From: Ruegeria profundi
GTDB taxonomy: Bacteria; Pseudomonadota; Alphaproteobacteria; Rhodobacterales; Rhodobacteraceae
Reading direction: 5' to 3'
NCBI RefSeq assembly: GCF_001507545.1
Contig: NZ_LQBP01000001.1
Coordinates: 310,001 to 374,000, forward strand
DNA length: 64,000 bases
The position numbers and the translations under genes are program-made. Shown here in pieces: positions 1 to 8,724 of the stretch. Position 1 is the stretch's first letter. Each line of letters begins with the position of its first letter. The notes beneath the pieces were generated by a model. It was not told the DNA's origin and made no database searches. It was given only the letters and a program-made list of their open reading frames with translations.

Positions 1-1496
1 AGATCGGTCACGTCATCGAAGGCCACCACGTAACCTTCAAGCCTGCCATCTTCGCCCCGGCGGGTCGCCATGCGGACAAGCAGATTTTCCAACTGACCCT
101 TACGGGTCACCTTGACCTCACCCTGAACCGCTTCTTGTCCGCTTTCTTTGAGGCTTTCAAACAGCGGCAGAAACTCCGGAACCGCGATCCCGATCGAGAG
201 TTTTTCATCCAAGCGCGTCCAGTCCAGCAACCGTTCCGCAGACCGGTTTACAAAAGTCACGCATCCATCCGGATCAACACCCACCACGCCAGACGTCACC
301 GAGCTGAGAACAGAATCAAACAGCCGCCGGCGGCGTTCGATCTGGCGGGTATTCTCAAGCAATGTGTCGCGCTGGCCTTTAAGTTGCCGGGTCATCTGGT
401 TGAAATACCGGCCCAACATCGCGATCTCATCATCGCTGGCCTCTTCGATCACCTGCACACTCAGATCCCCGGCCCCAACGCGCTGTGCAGCAGTCGTCAA
501 TCGACCCACGGGGCGTGAAAGACGTTCCGCAAACCACATGCCCAGCGACATAGCTGCCAGGATAAGGATCACAGCAAAGCCAAGGTAAAGCAGGCCAAAC
601 TCAAAAAGCACCCTGCCCCGCTCGCTTTCAAGCTGTTGGTAGAACTGCGCCGTTTCCTTGGTGTCATCCAGCAGCGTCAACAACTGGCCGTCGACCTCGC
701 GGCTGACATACAGATATCGGTCAAGATACGCCCGCAACGGAACCAGCGCGCGGAACTCATTGTTTTCCCAGTCAGCGATGATCAAAACACCATTGTCCGA
801 GGATTCAACAAATTGTTCCGGCGTTGGCGCTTCGTAATCGAACAGATAAGACCGATCCCCACGCGAGCGGATTTCGCCGCTGCCATCAATGACATAGGCC
901 TCACGCAGGCCGCGCTGGATTTGCGCCTGACCCTGCGCCAGAACCTCACGCAGTTCGGCGTCGGAAATGTAGAAGTCCAGATTTCTGGCGTTGTCGAGAT
1001 ACCGCGCCAACACCGCAGCGTCCTGCGTTAGCCCCTGCCGATGTTCTAGTTCATAGGCTTCGGCCGCTGTAAGGGACGAACCTACCACCTGCCGTACACG
1101 GTCGGAAAACCAGCCTTCCAGACCGATATTCACCGTTAATCCTGCAAAGATCGCGACAGTGACCGTCGGCACCAGTGCCAGCAGCGTAAAAGCGCCGATC
1201 AGCCTCAGATGTAGCCGGGAGCCAGCCGATTTCTCGCGGCGCGCTGCGATCAGACTGAAAACCTGACCGAGAACCAACGCGGCGACGACCAGCACATAGA
1301 CAAGGTCAGCCAGCAGGATCAGGCGCAATGTCGGCGCGGTTGCTCCAAGGTCAAATGGACCGATGACAAGATACGTGGCCAACGCCAGCGCCGGCCCCAG
1401 AAGAACCAACCCCAAGGTGCCGAAATTGCGCAGTTTTCGGGATTTCCGCCACCGATTGATCGCTGGAATAGGCCCGCTCTGTGCCCGGGTTGCCAC
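1..1496 (-). CDS. ntrY: Nitrogen regulation sensor kinase NtrY, N-terminal part (gene runs off the left edge)
   Basis: Membrane sensor histidine kinase of the NtrY/NtrX system. The reading frame begins at a GTG at 1496, six bases after a GAGGG ribosome site and just after an in-frame TGA at 1506-1508, so no earlier start is possible. The visible ~498 codons show two hydrophobic hairpins near the N-terminus, a long periplasmic stretch, a further membrane segment, a HAMP-like region (motif RLSRPVGRLTTAAQRV) and a PAS domain with the GVVGVDPDG motif. The HisKA and ATPase parts and presumably ntrX lie outside the window. It follows ntrC by 99 bases, so it is probably in the same operon. NtrY senses nitrogen or redox state in related bacteria; its signal here is unknown. 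Confidence 0.93.
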   Translation of the reverse strand, partial: MATRAQSGPIPAINRWRKSRKLRNFGTLGLVLLGPALALATYLVIGPFDLGATAPTLRLILLADLVYVLVVAALVLGQVFSLIAARREKSAGSRLHLRLIGAFTLLALVPTVTVAIFAGLTVNIGLEGWFSDRVRQVVGSSLTAAEAYELEHRQGLTQDAAVLARYLDNARNLDFYISDAELREVLAQGQAQIQRGLREAYVIDGSGEIRSRGDRSYLFDYEAPTPEQFVESSDNGVLIIADWENNEFRALVPLRAYLDRYLYVSREVDGQLLTLLDDTKETAQFYQQLESERGRVLFEFGLLYLGFAVILILAAMSLGMWFAERLSRPVGRLTTAAQRVGAGDLSVQVIEEASDDEIAMLGRYFNQMTRQLKGQRDTLLENTRQIERRRRLFDSVLSSVTSGVVGVDPDGCVTFVNRSAERLLDWTRLDEKLSIGIAVPEFLPLFESLKESGQEAVQGEVKVTRKGQLENLLVRMATRRGEDGRLEGYVVAFDDVTD

Positions 1497-1595
1497 CGTC
1501 TGCCCTCATTCTGATGTGCCGCTTGCGCGACGAACCGCCATATGTCGTGGTCCTTGCCGGACGCTGGCCCGGATGCCACGGTTTGTGTGGCGATA

Positions 1596-2963
1596 TTACA
1601 TCAGTTTACGGCGTCGTGTCACCTGAATATCGAGGTCCGTTATCTTTTTGCGCAGCGTATTCCGGTTAATCCCCAATAGATCTGCACATTTCGCCTGATT
1701 TCCACCAGTTGCGTCCAAAGCCAGCTCGATCAGCGGGGCTTCGACCTCGCGCAGGATGCGCTGATACAGACCCGGAGGTGGCAAAATATTGCCGTGCAGG
1801 TCGAAATAGCGACGCAAGTGCCGCGCCACCGAAGCGGATAATTTTTCGCGCGCACCATCGCCCAAGACGGGTTCAGCTTCGGGCTGCGTGCCCAACACCA
1901 TCTCTACTTCGGCCTTTGTGATCTCGTCAGCTCGGCTGGTCAGGCTGAGGCGGCGAATGGCGTTTTCAAGTTGCCGCACATTGCCCGGCCACGAATAGCG
2001 TCGGACCAGTTCTACCGCCTCGGGGCTCAGCCAGCGCTTGGCGCCGTGCTCACGTTCCTCCCGCGCTAAAAAGTGCTCGGCCAGCAATGGGATGTCGTCA
2101 ACACGCTCGCGCAGGGCCGGAACATGAACGGTTGCGCCGCAAAGACGGTAGTAAAGGTCCTGGCGCACCCGGCCGCTCTCCATCGCTTCGGTCAGGTCCG
2201 ACTGGCTGGTGGCCATAAAGCGCGGTACATGATCGCCGGGTGTATCCATCATCCGAACGATCCGGGCCTGAAGCTCGTCTTCAATATCTGCGATTTCATC
2301 GATCAGCAGCGTACCACCGCGCACCCGGGCCATCACCCGTGCCGGCCCTTCCAGGTCACGCAAATCCGAGGCTGTCACCGTCGCAAAAGGTAAAGTACGC
2401 CGATCCGAGAAATCATGAATGGCCCGCGCAATCAGAGACTTACCTGTCCCGCTTTCACCAGAAATCATCACTGACAAATCCGTGTTCATTACCCGCGCCA
2501 CCAACCGGTACAGCGCCTGCATGACAGGTGTCCGCCCTATCAGCGGCAGCTCCTCGGGGCGGTCCTCGGAGGGTTCCGCCACGTCCGTTTGCACCCGCTG
2601 TTTTTGCTCCAACGCCCTTGCAGTGCGTTTCATCAGATCAGGAAGGTCAAACGGTTTGGGCAGATAGTCGTAGGCGTCCGCCTCGGCGGCCTGTATCGCG
2701 GTCATAATCGTGTTCTGAGCGGATATGACAATGACCGGCAGGCCCGGGCGATCCTCGGCGATCTTGGGCAGCATCTCCAAACCATTTCCATCCGGCATGA
2801 CCACGTCTGAGATCACCACATCCCCCTTACCCTCACCAACCCAGCGCATCAGCGTGGTCAGTGATGAGGTCGCGTGAACTTTGCACCCCGCCCGGGTCAG
2901 GGCCTGCGTCAGAACAGTGCGGATCGTGCGGTCGTCATCTGCAACCAGTACAGTGCCATCCAT
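1596..2963 (-). CDS. ntrC: Nitrogen response regulator NtrC, Rhodobacter type without the GAFTGA loop
   Basis: Response regulator of the NtrBC system, 455 residues. The receiver domain (1-120) has the acidic patch at 9-11, phosphoacceptor Asp53 and Lys103. The AAA+ domain has Walker A GESGTGKS (169-176) and Walker B (218-223). The HTH lies near the end (motif [20 protein letters not shown]). Between Walker A and Walker B there are only about 42 residues and no GAFTGA motif, which ordinary NtrC needs to contact sigma-54. The same deletion is known in Rhodobacter capsulatus NtrC, which works with sigma-70 polymerase, and I infer the same here. It starts 12 bases after ntrB. Confidence 0.96.
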   Translation of the reverse strand: MDGTVLVADDDRTIRTVLTQALTRAGCKVHATSSLTTLMRWVGEGKGDVVISDVVMPDGNGLEMLPKIAEDRPGLPVIVISAQNTIMTAIQAAEADAYDYLPKPFDLPDLMKRTARALEQKQRVQTDVAEPSEDRPEELPLIGRTPVMQALYRLVARVMNTDLSVMISGESGTGKSLIARAIHDFSDRRTLPFATVTASDLRDLEGPARVMARVRGGTLLIDEIADIEDELQARIVRMMDTPGDHVPRFMATSQSDLTEAMESGRVRQDLYYRLCGATVHVPALRERVDDIPLLAEHFLAREEREHGAKRWLSPEAVELVRRYSWPGNVRQLENAIRRLSLTSRADEITKAEVEMVLGTQPEAEPVLGDGAREKLSASVARHLRRYFDLHGNILPPPGLYQRILREVEAPLIELALDATGGNQAKCADLLGINRNTLRKKITDLDIQVTRRRKLM

Positions 2964-2975
2964 CAGGTGCTCTCC

Positions 2976-4070
2976 TTACTCTGCGCTCTCTTGCGCCGTG
3001 ATTTCGCTTGCCTCTTTGGGTGCCCGCCTCAATGAGATGCGGAACACCGTGCGACCCGGCACCGACTCGGCTGATATCCAGCCGTCGTGGTCCGATATGA
3101 TCTTGCTCACCAGCGCAAGCCCAAGGCCGGTGCCATTTTCCTTGCCCGATACGAAAGGGTCGAAAATATCGCCGCGGATCTTCTCGGGCAAACCCGGCCC
3201 GTCGTCTATGATCTCTATTTGCAGGGGCAGCATATGCCCCGAACCGTCGCTGCGACGAAGCCGAAAGGAATGCTCGTAATAGGTACGTAACCTTATGGTT
3301 CCGCCTTTGGGATCAGCAGCTTCCGACGCGTTCTTGAGTAGGTTCAGAACCACCTGCAAAAACTGATCCGGATCGCCGTAAGCCAGAGGCAGCGAGGGAT
3401 CGTAATCCTCGATGATCCGCATATGTGCACCGAACCCCAGCAAGGCAGAACGCCGCGCACGATCCAGAACATCGTGTATATTCACCGGCTTGAAATCGGG
3501 CGGCGAAAGGTTTCCGAATTGCTCGACCTGCTCTAACAGCTTTACGATACGTCGGCTTTCTGCCACGATTAAATCGGTCAGTTCAAGGTCTTGCGGCGAA
3601 ATGTTCATGCTTAGTAATTGCGCCGCACCCGTAATACCTGCCAATGGATTCTTGATTTCGTGCGCCAGCATCTCAGCCATGCCAATCGCCGACTGTGCGG
3701 CCGATTTGACCGTGTTGCCCCGCGTCATGCGCCCGGCCAGTTCGCGCGGGGTGATGATCATGATCATTGACCCCTGATGCCCTATCAACGGCGCGATTTG
3801 TAACGCACATTGCAGCGGCGAGCGGTTGCCTGATCCAACATCCACGTCATTTACAAAAAGCGGCGTGCCCTGCTTGCGCGCACGCTCAAAGGCTTCTTCA
3901 AGCGGAGCGTCCACGGCGATCTGATCCCAGACGGGATGCCCTAGCACGGACTTCTGCGAGGCATTCAGAAACCCCTCACCCGCCGAATTTACATCGGTGA
4001 TCCGATCCTCGACATCGATGATGAACGCCGGAACAGGCAGGGACGCCCAAATGCTTTTGTCTGAGTTCAC
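2976..4070 (-). CDS. ntrB: Nitrogen regulation sensor kinase NtrB
   Basis: Cytosolic histidine kinase/phosphatase that controls NtrC phosphorylation in response to PII protein. It has 364 residues: an N-terminal PAS domain (about 8-115), a HisKA dimerisation helix with phosphoacceptor His137 in the motif LAHEIKNPLAG, and an HATPase_c domain with an asparagine box (NLLKNASEA) and glycine boxes (DDGPGLP and GTGLGLALV). No membrane segment is present, as expected for NtrB. It starts with GTG in a four-base overlap with the dusB stop, which indicates translational coupling. Confidence 0.96.
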   Translation of the reverse strand: MNSDKSIWASLPVPAFIIDVEDRITDVNSAGEGFLNASQKSVLGHPVWDQIAVDAPLEEAFERARKQGTPLFVNDVDVGSGNRSPLQCALQIAPLIGHQGSMIMIITPRELAGRMTRGNTVKSAAQSAIGMAEMLAHEIKNPLAGITGAAQLLSMNISPQDLELTDLIVAESRRIVKLLEQVEQFGNLSPPDFKPVNIHDVLDRARRSALLGFGAHMRIIEDYDPSLPLAYGDPDQFLQVVLNLLKNASEAADPKGGTIRLRTYYEHSFRLRRSDGSGHMLPLQIEIIDDGPGLPEKIRGDIFDPFVSGKENGTGLGLALVSKIISDHDGWISAESVPGRTVFRISLRRAPKEASEITAQESAE

Positions 4071-5050
4071 GCAGCCGCCTCCGCATCCGCGCAGAGCGCA
4101 TCGCCCAGCAGGCGCATCACCTCTTCTGTATCGCGCGAGGTCAGAATGGCGCGGCGCAACGGCGCTGGTGTTCCGGCCTCATCCATGTACCAACCCAGAT
4201 GTTTGCGCGCGACGCGCAGGCCAAGCTCAGACCCGTAGAACTCCAACATGGCCTGATAGTGCGTGCACACCATATTGACCAAACTGTCACCCGTGGGAAT
4301 TTCCGGAGCGTCTGTACCATAGAGGTCATGACATACCTGTGCCAAAAGCCACGGTTTGCCCTGCGCGCCCCTGCCGATCATCACGCCATCTGCACCGGAT
4401 TGATCCAGCGCGGTGCGCGCGGTCGCCGAGTCCACGATATCTCCGTTCGCGATGACGGGGATCGAGATAGCCTTTTTCACCGCGCGAATAGCCTGCCAAT
4501 CGGCGTTGCCCTTGTAGAACTGGCATCGGGTACGGCCATGGATTGTAACCATGCAGATGCCTGCATCCTGCGCGCGCCTCGCGATTTCAGGCGCGTTCAA
4601 CAGGGCATCATCCCAGCCCAGCCGCGTTTTCAACGTAACCGGCAGATCGACCGCCCCAACCACAGCTTCAATCAACGTCAAAGCGTGATCGGGCGTTTTC
4701 ATCAGGGCCGAGCCGGAATACCCGCTTGTGACCTTCTTGGCCGGGCAACCCATGTTTATATCTATGACGCGCGCTCCGCGGTCAGCCACCTGACGCGCGG
4801 CCTCGGCCATCCAGTACGCCTCACGCCCCGCCAGCTGAACGGCGGTGTTTTCCACATTCGCAGACAGTTCGGCCCGTTCTCGAACACCGGGTTTAGACTG
4901 AACCATTTCCTGGCTGGCGACCATCTCACTCACGACCATGCCTGCGCCAAAACGCATCACCAGATCACGAAAGGGCCGGTCCGTGATTCCGGCCATCGGC
5001 GCCAGCATGACCGGCGGGTTCAGGGCTTTGTCAGCAAGTTGAACGTTCAA
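4067..5050 (-). CDS. dusB: tRNA-dihydrouridine synthase DusB (NifR3)
   Basis: FMN enzyme that reduces specific uridines in tRNA to dihydrouridine. The 327 residues carry the Dus signature: APMAGITDRPFR near 18-29, a MGCPAKKV motif with the catalytic cysteine near 100, and GRGAQGKPW in the phosphate-binding part. It is the first gene of the ntrBC operon; in Rhodobacter this locus was named nifR3 for that reason. The start is a TTG at 5050 preceded by AAGGATTAAG; no ATG lies near enough to replace it, so the low-efficiency start may limit translation. The role in nitrogen control is by position only. Confidence 0.93.
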   Translation of the reverse strand: MNVQLADKALNPPVMLAPMAGITDRPFRDLVMRFGAGMVVSEMVASQEMVQSKPGVRERAELSANVENTAVQLAGREAYWMAEAARQVADRGARVIDINMGCPAKKVTSGYSGSALMKTPDHALTLIEAVVGAVDLPVTLKTRLGWDDALLNAPEIARRAQDAGICMVTIHGRTRCQFYKGNADWQAIRAVKKAISIPVIANGDIVDSATARTALDQSGADGVMIGRGAQGKPWLLAQVCHDLYGTDAPEIPTGDSLVNMVCTHYQAMLEFYGSELGLRVARKHLGWYMDEAGTPAPLRRAILTSRDTEEVMRLLGDALCADAEAAA

Positions 5051-5080
5051 GGTGCTTAATCCTTAGGCAGTTGCAGGTTT

Positions 5081-5110
5081 GATATAGAATTGAGCGCATA
5101 TGAACAACAA
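5081..5110 (-). promoter_or_regulatory. Possible sigma-70 promoter of the dusB-ntrBC operon
   Basis: On the minus strand TTGTTG (5110-5105) and TATATC (5086-5081) are 18 bases apart, 31 bases upstream of the dusB TTG. It is the only reasonable -35/-10 pair I see in this gap. It is read by eye and not scored. Confidence 0.4.
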
Positions 5111-5143
5111 ATCGACCCCCGACAAGCCCGCAAAATCATCTCT

Positions 5144-5160
5144 TGCCTATTTTTTAGGCA
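5144..5160. promoter_or_regulatory. Candidate NtrC-binding dyad upstream of dusB-ntrBC
   Basis: A perfect inverted repeat TGCCTA-TTTTT-TAGGCA. Written as GCC-N9-GGC it fits the core of the pattern reported for Rhodobacter capsulatus NtrC sites (CGCC-N9-GGC), although the first base here is T. It lies about 34 bases upstream of the proposed -35 of the ntr operon and 76 bases upstream of ispDF. Autoregulation is an inference. Confidence 0.45.
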
Positions 5161-5235
5161 GATTGACGCGGGTGATTGCCTCTGCATTCACCACAGCCTA
5201 AACATCACCTTCGAACCAACCGGAGATCGCGCCCC

Positions 5236-6366
5236 ATGACAACCGTCGCCATCATCGTCGCCGCAGGACGCGGGCAACGTGCCGGCGGGGGAATTCCCAA
5301 ACAGTGGCGTGCTCTTGCAGGTCGTCGCGTTGCGGATTGGACTATCGACCGGTTTCGCGGCCAAGTGGACCATGTCGTGCTTGTGTTGTCTGAAGAAGAT
5401 CAGAATGCCTGGGCGGAATTCGAAAACTCTGACCTGATCTTGGCCAAAGGGGGCCATGATCGCGCGGGGTCTGTCCGCAGCGGTCTTTCAGCGCTCAGGT
5501 CCCTGGCGGTGCAACGAGTTTTGATCCACGACGTTGCGCGGCCTTGTGTTCAAAAGCAGACTATTCAGCAAGTTTTGACAGCACTCGACACCTATCCAGC
5601 CGCGGCCCCAGGATTGGCGGTCACGGATGCGCTCTGGACAGGCGATGGTGTCCTTGTGACCGGCATGCAGGACCGAACCGGCCTGTTTGCCGCGCAGACA
5701 CCGCAGGGGTTTCACTATGACGCAATCGTCGCAGCACACGCGGCCCACCCCGGAGGCGCCGCAGATGATGTCGAAGTGGCCCGAGCCGCAGGGCTGGATA
5801 CGGCCATCGTGCCCGGTGACGCGGATAACATCAAAATCACACGCCCCGAGGACTTTGTCCGGGCGGAACGTATATTGGGAAAAGCTATGGATGTAAGGCT
5901 GGGCAACGGGTACGACGTGCATCGGTTTGGCGACGGGGATCACGTCATCCTGTGCGGTATAAGGGTGCCGCATGACCGTGGCCTGCAAGGCCATTCCGAC
6001 GCGGACGTCGGCATGCACGCCGTTACCGATGCTATTTACGGCGCACTGGCGCAGGGCGATATTGGCCAGCACTTCCCACCTTCGGACCCGCAATGGAAAG
6101 GCGCCGCCAGCAAGATCTTCCTGCGCCACGCGGTCGAACTGGCCGGGAAGATGGGCTATCAGATTTCGAATGTCGATTGCACGCTGGTCTGCGAATACCC
6201 CAAGATTGGCCCCCATGCGCCCTCTATGAGGGACGAGATGGCCCGGATCATGGGGCTGCGCGCCGATCAGGTCTCGGTCAAGGCAACAACGTCCGAGCGT
6301 CTGGGCTTCACCGGGCGGAGCGAAGGGATTGCCGCGCTGGCCACCGCATGTCTGGTGAAATCATGA
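5236..6366 (+). CDS. ispDF: Bifunctional IspD/IspF isoprenoid enzyme
   Basis: Fused enzyme of the non-mevalonate (MEP) pathway. The N-terminal half (about 1-212) is 2-C-methyl-D-erythritol 4-phosphate cytidylyltransferase, with the CTP loop [11 protein letters not shown] (9-19) and LIHDVARP (96-103). The C-terminal half (about 219-376) is 2-C-methyl-D-erythritol 2,4-cyclodiphosphate synthase, with metal ligands Asp227, His229 and His261 in GYDVH and GMHAVTDA. The fusion is common in Alphaproteobacteria. I chose the ATG at 5236 (GGAG upstream, protein begins directly with the CTP-binding strand) over an ATG at 5176 that would add 20 unconserved residues. pgpA overlaps its stop. Confidence 0.96.
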   Translation: MTTVAIIVAAGRGQRAGGGIPKQWRALAGRRVADWTIDRFRGQVDHVVLVLSEEDQNAWAEFENSDLILAKGGHDRAGSVRSGLSALRSLAVQRVLIHDVARPCVQKQTIQQVLTALDTYPAAAPGLAVTDALWTGDGVLVTGMQDRTGLFAAQTPQGFHYDAIVAAHAAHPGGAADDVEVARAAGLDTAIVPGDADNIKITRPEDFVRAERILGKAMDVRLGNGYDVHRFGDGDHVILCGIRVPHDRGLQGHSDADVGMHAVTDAIYGALAQGDIGQHFPPSDPQWKGAASKIFLRHAVELAGKMGYQISNVDCTLVCEYPKIGPHAPSMRDEMARIMGLRADQVSVKATTSERLGFTGRSEGIAALATACLVKS

Positions 6367-6860
6367 CCGCCGCGCGCTTGATCGGAACCGTCTGCGGCGT
6401 CGGATACTTGCGCCCTGCACCGGGGACATGGGGATCGCTGGCCGCCCTGCCCTTGGTTTGGGTCCTGCACGCGTTGGGCGGATTCCCGTTGCTGGCAATC
6501 GCAACAGTCGCCGTTTTTATCGGCGGTCTCTGGGCCACGCGCGTCATGACCGCAGGGGCAGAAGATCACGATCCCTCCGAGATCGTCATAGACGAAGTGG
6601 CCGGACAGTTTATTGCGCTTTGGGCGATTTCCTACCCGTCCTGGGCGCATGGGATCGAGATTACAGCGCTCTGGCCCGGCTGGGTCGCCGGGTTCCTGCT
6701 GTTCCGCCTGTTCGACATCACCAAACCGGGCCCGGTGGGCTGGGCCGACCGGCGCAATGACGCGATGGGGGTCATGTTGGATGATGTGATTGCAGGTATT
6801 CTTGCCGGAATCGGTGTTCTGATCCTTGCAGGCATATCACACGGAGTACTGGGCCTATGA
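6363..6860 (+). CDS. pgpA: Phosphatidylglycerophosphatase A
   Basis: Membrane phosphatase that converts phosphatidylglycerol phosphate to phosphatidylglycerol. The 165 residues show the family features: RPAPGTWGS near the N-terminus, the acidic motif [10 protein letters not shown], the basic motif [10 protein letters not shown] and a final [10 protein letters not shown] helix, with several hydrophobic segments. The ATG at 6363 forms an ATGA overlap with the ispDF stop. An upstream ATG at 6348 is also in frame and cannot be excluded. The gene overlaps cinA by four bases, so ispDF-pgpA-cinA is read as one operon. Confidence 0.93.
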   Translation: MTAARLIGTVCGVGYLRPAPGTWGSLAALPLVWVLHALGGFPLLAIATVAVFIGGLWATRVMTAGAEDHDPSEIVIDEVAGQFIALWAISYPSWAHGIEITALWPGWVAGFLLFRLFDITKPGPVGWADRRNDAMGVMLDDVIAGILAGIGVLILAGISHGVLGL

Positions 6861-7339
6861 CCGTTGCCGAGCTTCTCGACCAAGCGAAGGCGCAAGGCGT
6901 GATGATCTGCACCGCGGAAAGCTGCACGGGCGGTATGGTCGCGGCAGCCTTGACCGATATTCCCGGCAGTTCGGCAGTGGTCGAACGTGGGTTCGTGACC
7001 TACACCAACTTGGCCAAGCAGCAAATGCTTGGCGTTCACGCCGAAACGCTGGCCGCTCATGGCGCGGTCTCAGAACAGGTCGCAGGGGAAATGGCTGAGG
7101 GCGCGTTGAAACATTCCGACGCACAGCTTGCAGTCTCGGTTACAGGTATTGCGGGTCCGGGTGGTTCGGAATTCAAGCCCGAGGGCCGGGTTTGCTTTGG
7201 GCTGGCCGCCAAAGGTGGTCCAACTCACACGGAAACAGTGGAATTCGGCGCGCAAGGGCGCAGCAACGTTCGCTGCGCCGCACGGGACCACGCGCTGTAT
7301 TTGCTGTCGCAGGGCCTCGTGACTCTCGCACAAAAATGA
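6857..7339 (+). CDS. cinA: CinA C-terminal-type nicotinamide-nucleotide amidase
   Basis: Deamidase of NMN in the pyridine-nucleotide salvage cycle (PncC type). At 160 residues it has only the amidohydrolase domain, not the N-terminal MoaB-like part of long CinA proteins. Family motifs are visible: TAESCTGGMVAAALTDIPG near 18-36 and SVTGIAGPGG near 95-104. The start overlaps the pgpA stop in an ATGA. The symbol is used loosely, since pncC or ygaD would be equally correct. Confidence 0.9.
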   Translation: MTVAELLDQAKAQGVMICTAESCTGGMVAAALTDIPGSSAVVERGFVTYTNLAKQQMLGVHAETLAAHGAVSEQVAGEMAEGALKHSDAQLAVSVTGIAGPGGSEFKPEGRVCFGLAAKGGPTHTETVEFGAQGRSNVRCAARDHALYLLSQGLVTLAQK

Positions 7340-7451
7340 GGCACACGCTCCTTCAGAGGCCCCATTTGGATCGTTATGGCAACCGCCCCGGTCCTATTCA
7401 TAAAACTGCCGGGCCTGGCCTTTTGTCGGTGGGCTTGTCCGCACCCGCAAC

Positions 7452-7667
7452 ATGCTCAACGTATTCATGATTGCCGCCTTTGGTCTGGGGTCGTGGACGG
7501 CCCAACCGCGAGGGCTGGTGATCGTAGGTGCCTTCACGGCAGTTGTCACTTTTGTGTTGATCAAGGTGGTTGCGTTTGTCACCCCGCTTCGCGTAGACGC
7601 CGAGACCGAGACAAAGGGTCTGGATCTGTCGGTACACGGCGAACGGGCCAATGACATGAGCAGCTAA
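7452..7667 (+). pseudogene. 3' remnant of an ammonium transporter (Amt) gene
   Basis: A 71-codon frame whose last ~50 residues match the last membrane helix and cytosolic tail of Amt/AmtB proteins: a hydrophobic stretch TAVVTFVLIKVVAF, then LRV, then GLDLSVHGE. This tail is very typical of the family (LRVxxxxExxGLDxxxHGE). The frame is closed by a TAA about 60 bases upstream of the ATG, so the ten preceding helices are missing. It cannot form a transporter alone. I read it as the end of a deleted or transposed amt gene. Expression as a small one-helix protein is possible but unsupported. Confidence 0.62.
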
Positions 7668-7701
7668 GCCCACCTTGGCAAGCTCTGCCCACTCGGGCGC
7701 T

Positions 7702-7733
7702 AAGCGGACCTGTTCAGGGTCCGCTTTTCTTTT
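7702..7733 (+). terminator. Intrinsic terminator before pyrE
   Basis: A perfect 9-base stem, AAGCGGACC and GGTCCGCTT around the loop TGTTCAG, runs into TTTCTTTT. It ends the ispDF-pgpA-cinA-amt remnant unit and separates it from pyrE. Confidence 0.85.
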
Positions 7734-7808
7734 GCGCGCAATCCTCTCGACTCTGGGACGGTGCTCGGGCTATTTGCCCGCAACGTCATTCCGTACCGAG
7801 GTTGCACC

Positions 7809-8489
7809 ATGATCCCCAGTTCCTTTCCCGATAGCACCGAAATCGCCCGACTGACCGCGCGGATGCTGCTGGAGATCAAGGCCGTCCACTTCAATGCACG
7901 CGAACCGTTCACACTGGCCTCTGGCCTGCCCAGCCCGACCTACATTGACTGCCGCAAGCTGATCTCATACCCGCGCATCCGTGCGACCCTGATGGATTTC
8001 CTGACTGTCACCGTGATGCGGGACGCGGGTTTTGAAGCGTTCGACAACATCGCTGGTGGTGAAACTGCGGGCATCCCCTTTGCCGCGCTGGTGGCCGAGC
8101 GGATGGCCCTGCCGATGACCTACGTCCGAAAAAAGCCCAAAGGTTACGGACGCAATGCCCGTATCGAAGGCGCGATGACCGAAGGTGAGCGTGTCTTGCT
8201 GGTTGAGGACCTGACAACCGATGGCGGTTCAAAACTGTCCTTTGTCGACGCCATCCGCGAAACGGGCGCGACCTGCGGACACACAGCGGTGATTTTCTAC
8301 TACGGCATCTTTCCCGAAACCGAGAAAACGCTCGGCGATCACGGCGTGCAACTGCATCATCTGTGCACGTGGTGGGATGTTCTTGCCGAAGCCAAAGCGC
8401 AGAAAGCCTTTGATCAAGAGACACTTGAGGGTGTCGAGGCCTTCCTGAACGACCCGCGCGGCTGGCAGGATGCGCAAAAAACAACCTGA
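7809..8489 (+). CDS. pyrE: Orotate phosphoribosyltransferase
   Basis: Fifth step of UMP synthesis: joins orotate and PRPP to give OMP. The 226 residues carry the PRPP-binding loop [13 protein letters not shown] and the orotate-contact stretch [27 protein letters not shown] provides the catalytic lysine loop. The ATG at 7809 has GAGG 7 bases upstream and puts the conserved region at the usual distance; an ATG at 7761 would add 16 unconserved residues. It stands alone after a terminator and has its own leader. Confidence 0.95.
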   Translation: MIPSSFPDSTEIARLTARMLLEIKAVHFNAREPFTLASGLPSPTYIDCRKLISYPRIRATLMDFLTVTVMRDAGFEAFDNIAGGETAGIPFAALVAERMALPMTYVRKKPKGYGRNARIEGAMTEGERVLLVEDLTTDGGSKLSFVDAIRETGATCGHTAVIFYYGIFPETEKTLGDHGVQLHHLCTWWDVLAEAKAQKAFDQETLEGVEAFLNDPRGWQDAQKTT

Positions 8490-8495
8490 ACCCTC

Positions 8496-8659
8496 TGTGT
8501 ATAAGCTGGGGGTAAGTCAAAATAGAATCGCCCCAAGGGGGCTTGCATCTTGTGTGGCCGCTTGCCCCCTGCACAAAATGTTGCGTGACACAGCGTTTTT
8601 TGGCAGAGTTGTCCAAAGTTATCCCAAGCTGAAGCCAAGTTATACGCGACTTATCTTCA
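8496..8659. other. Cluster of DnaA-box-like 9-mers upstream of dnaB
   Basis: The pyrE-dnaB gap (235 bases) holds TGTGTATAA (8496-8504, one mismatch to the reverse DnaA box), TTGTCCAAA (8609-8617), TTATCCCAA (8619-8627), TTATACGCG (8640-8648) and TTATCTTCA (8651-8659), each with one to several mismatches to TTATCCACA. Spacing of the last three is 21 and 11 bases. This could mark DnaA control of dnaB; chance is not excluded. Confidence 0.3.
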
Positions 8660-8724
8660 GAAATTTACAGATGGCCCTAGCAGGGTCTGATTGATTAGAA
8701 CTGCCACAGGGCAGCGGGGACAAA

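Noticed and set aside
1319..1579. An 86-codon minus-strand frame with an ATG at 1579
   Set aside because: It lies inside ntrY in another frame. The true NtrY frame starts with GTG at 1496 and shows membrane, HAMP and PAS features.
4199..5059. Long plus-strand frame of 286 codons opposite dusB
   Set aside because: Antisense of a well conserved gene, rich in Arg and His with no motif; typical of high-GC shadow frames.
5488..6216. Minus-strand frame of 242 codons opposite ispDF
   Set aside because: Fully inside the conserved fused enzyme gene; no domain and no ribosome site.
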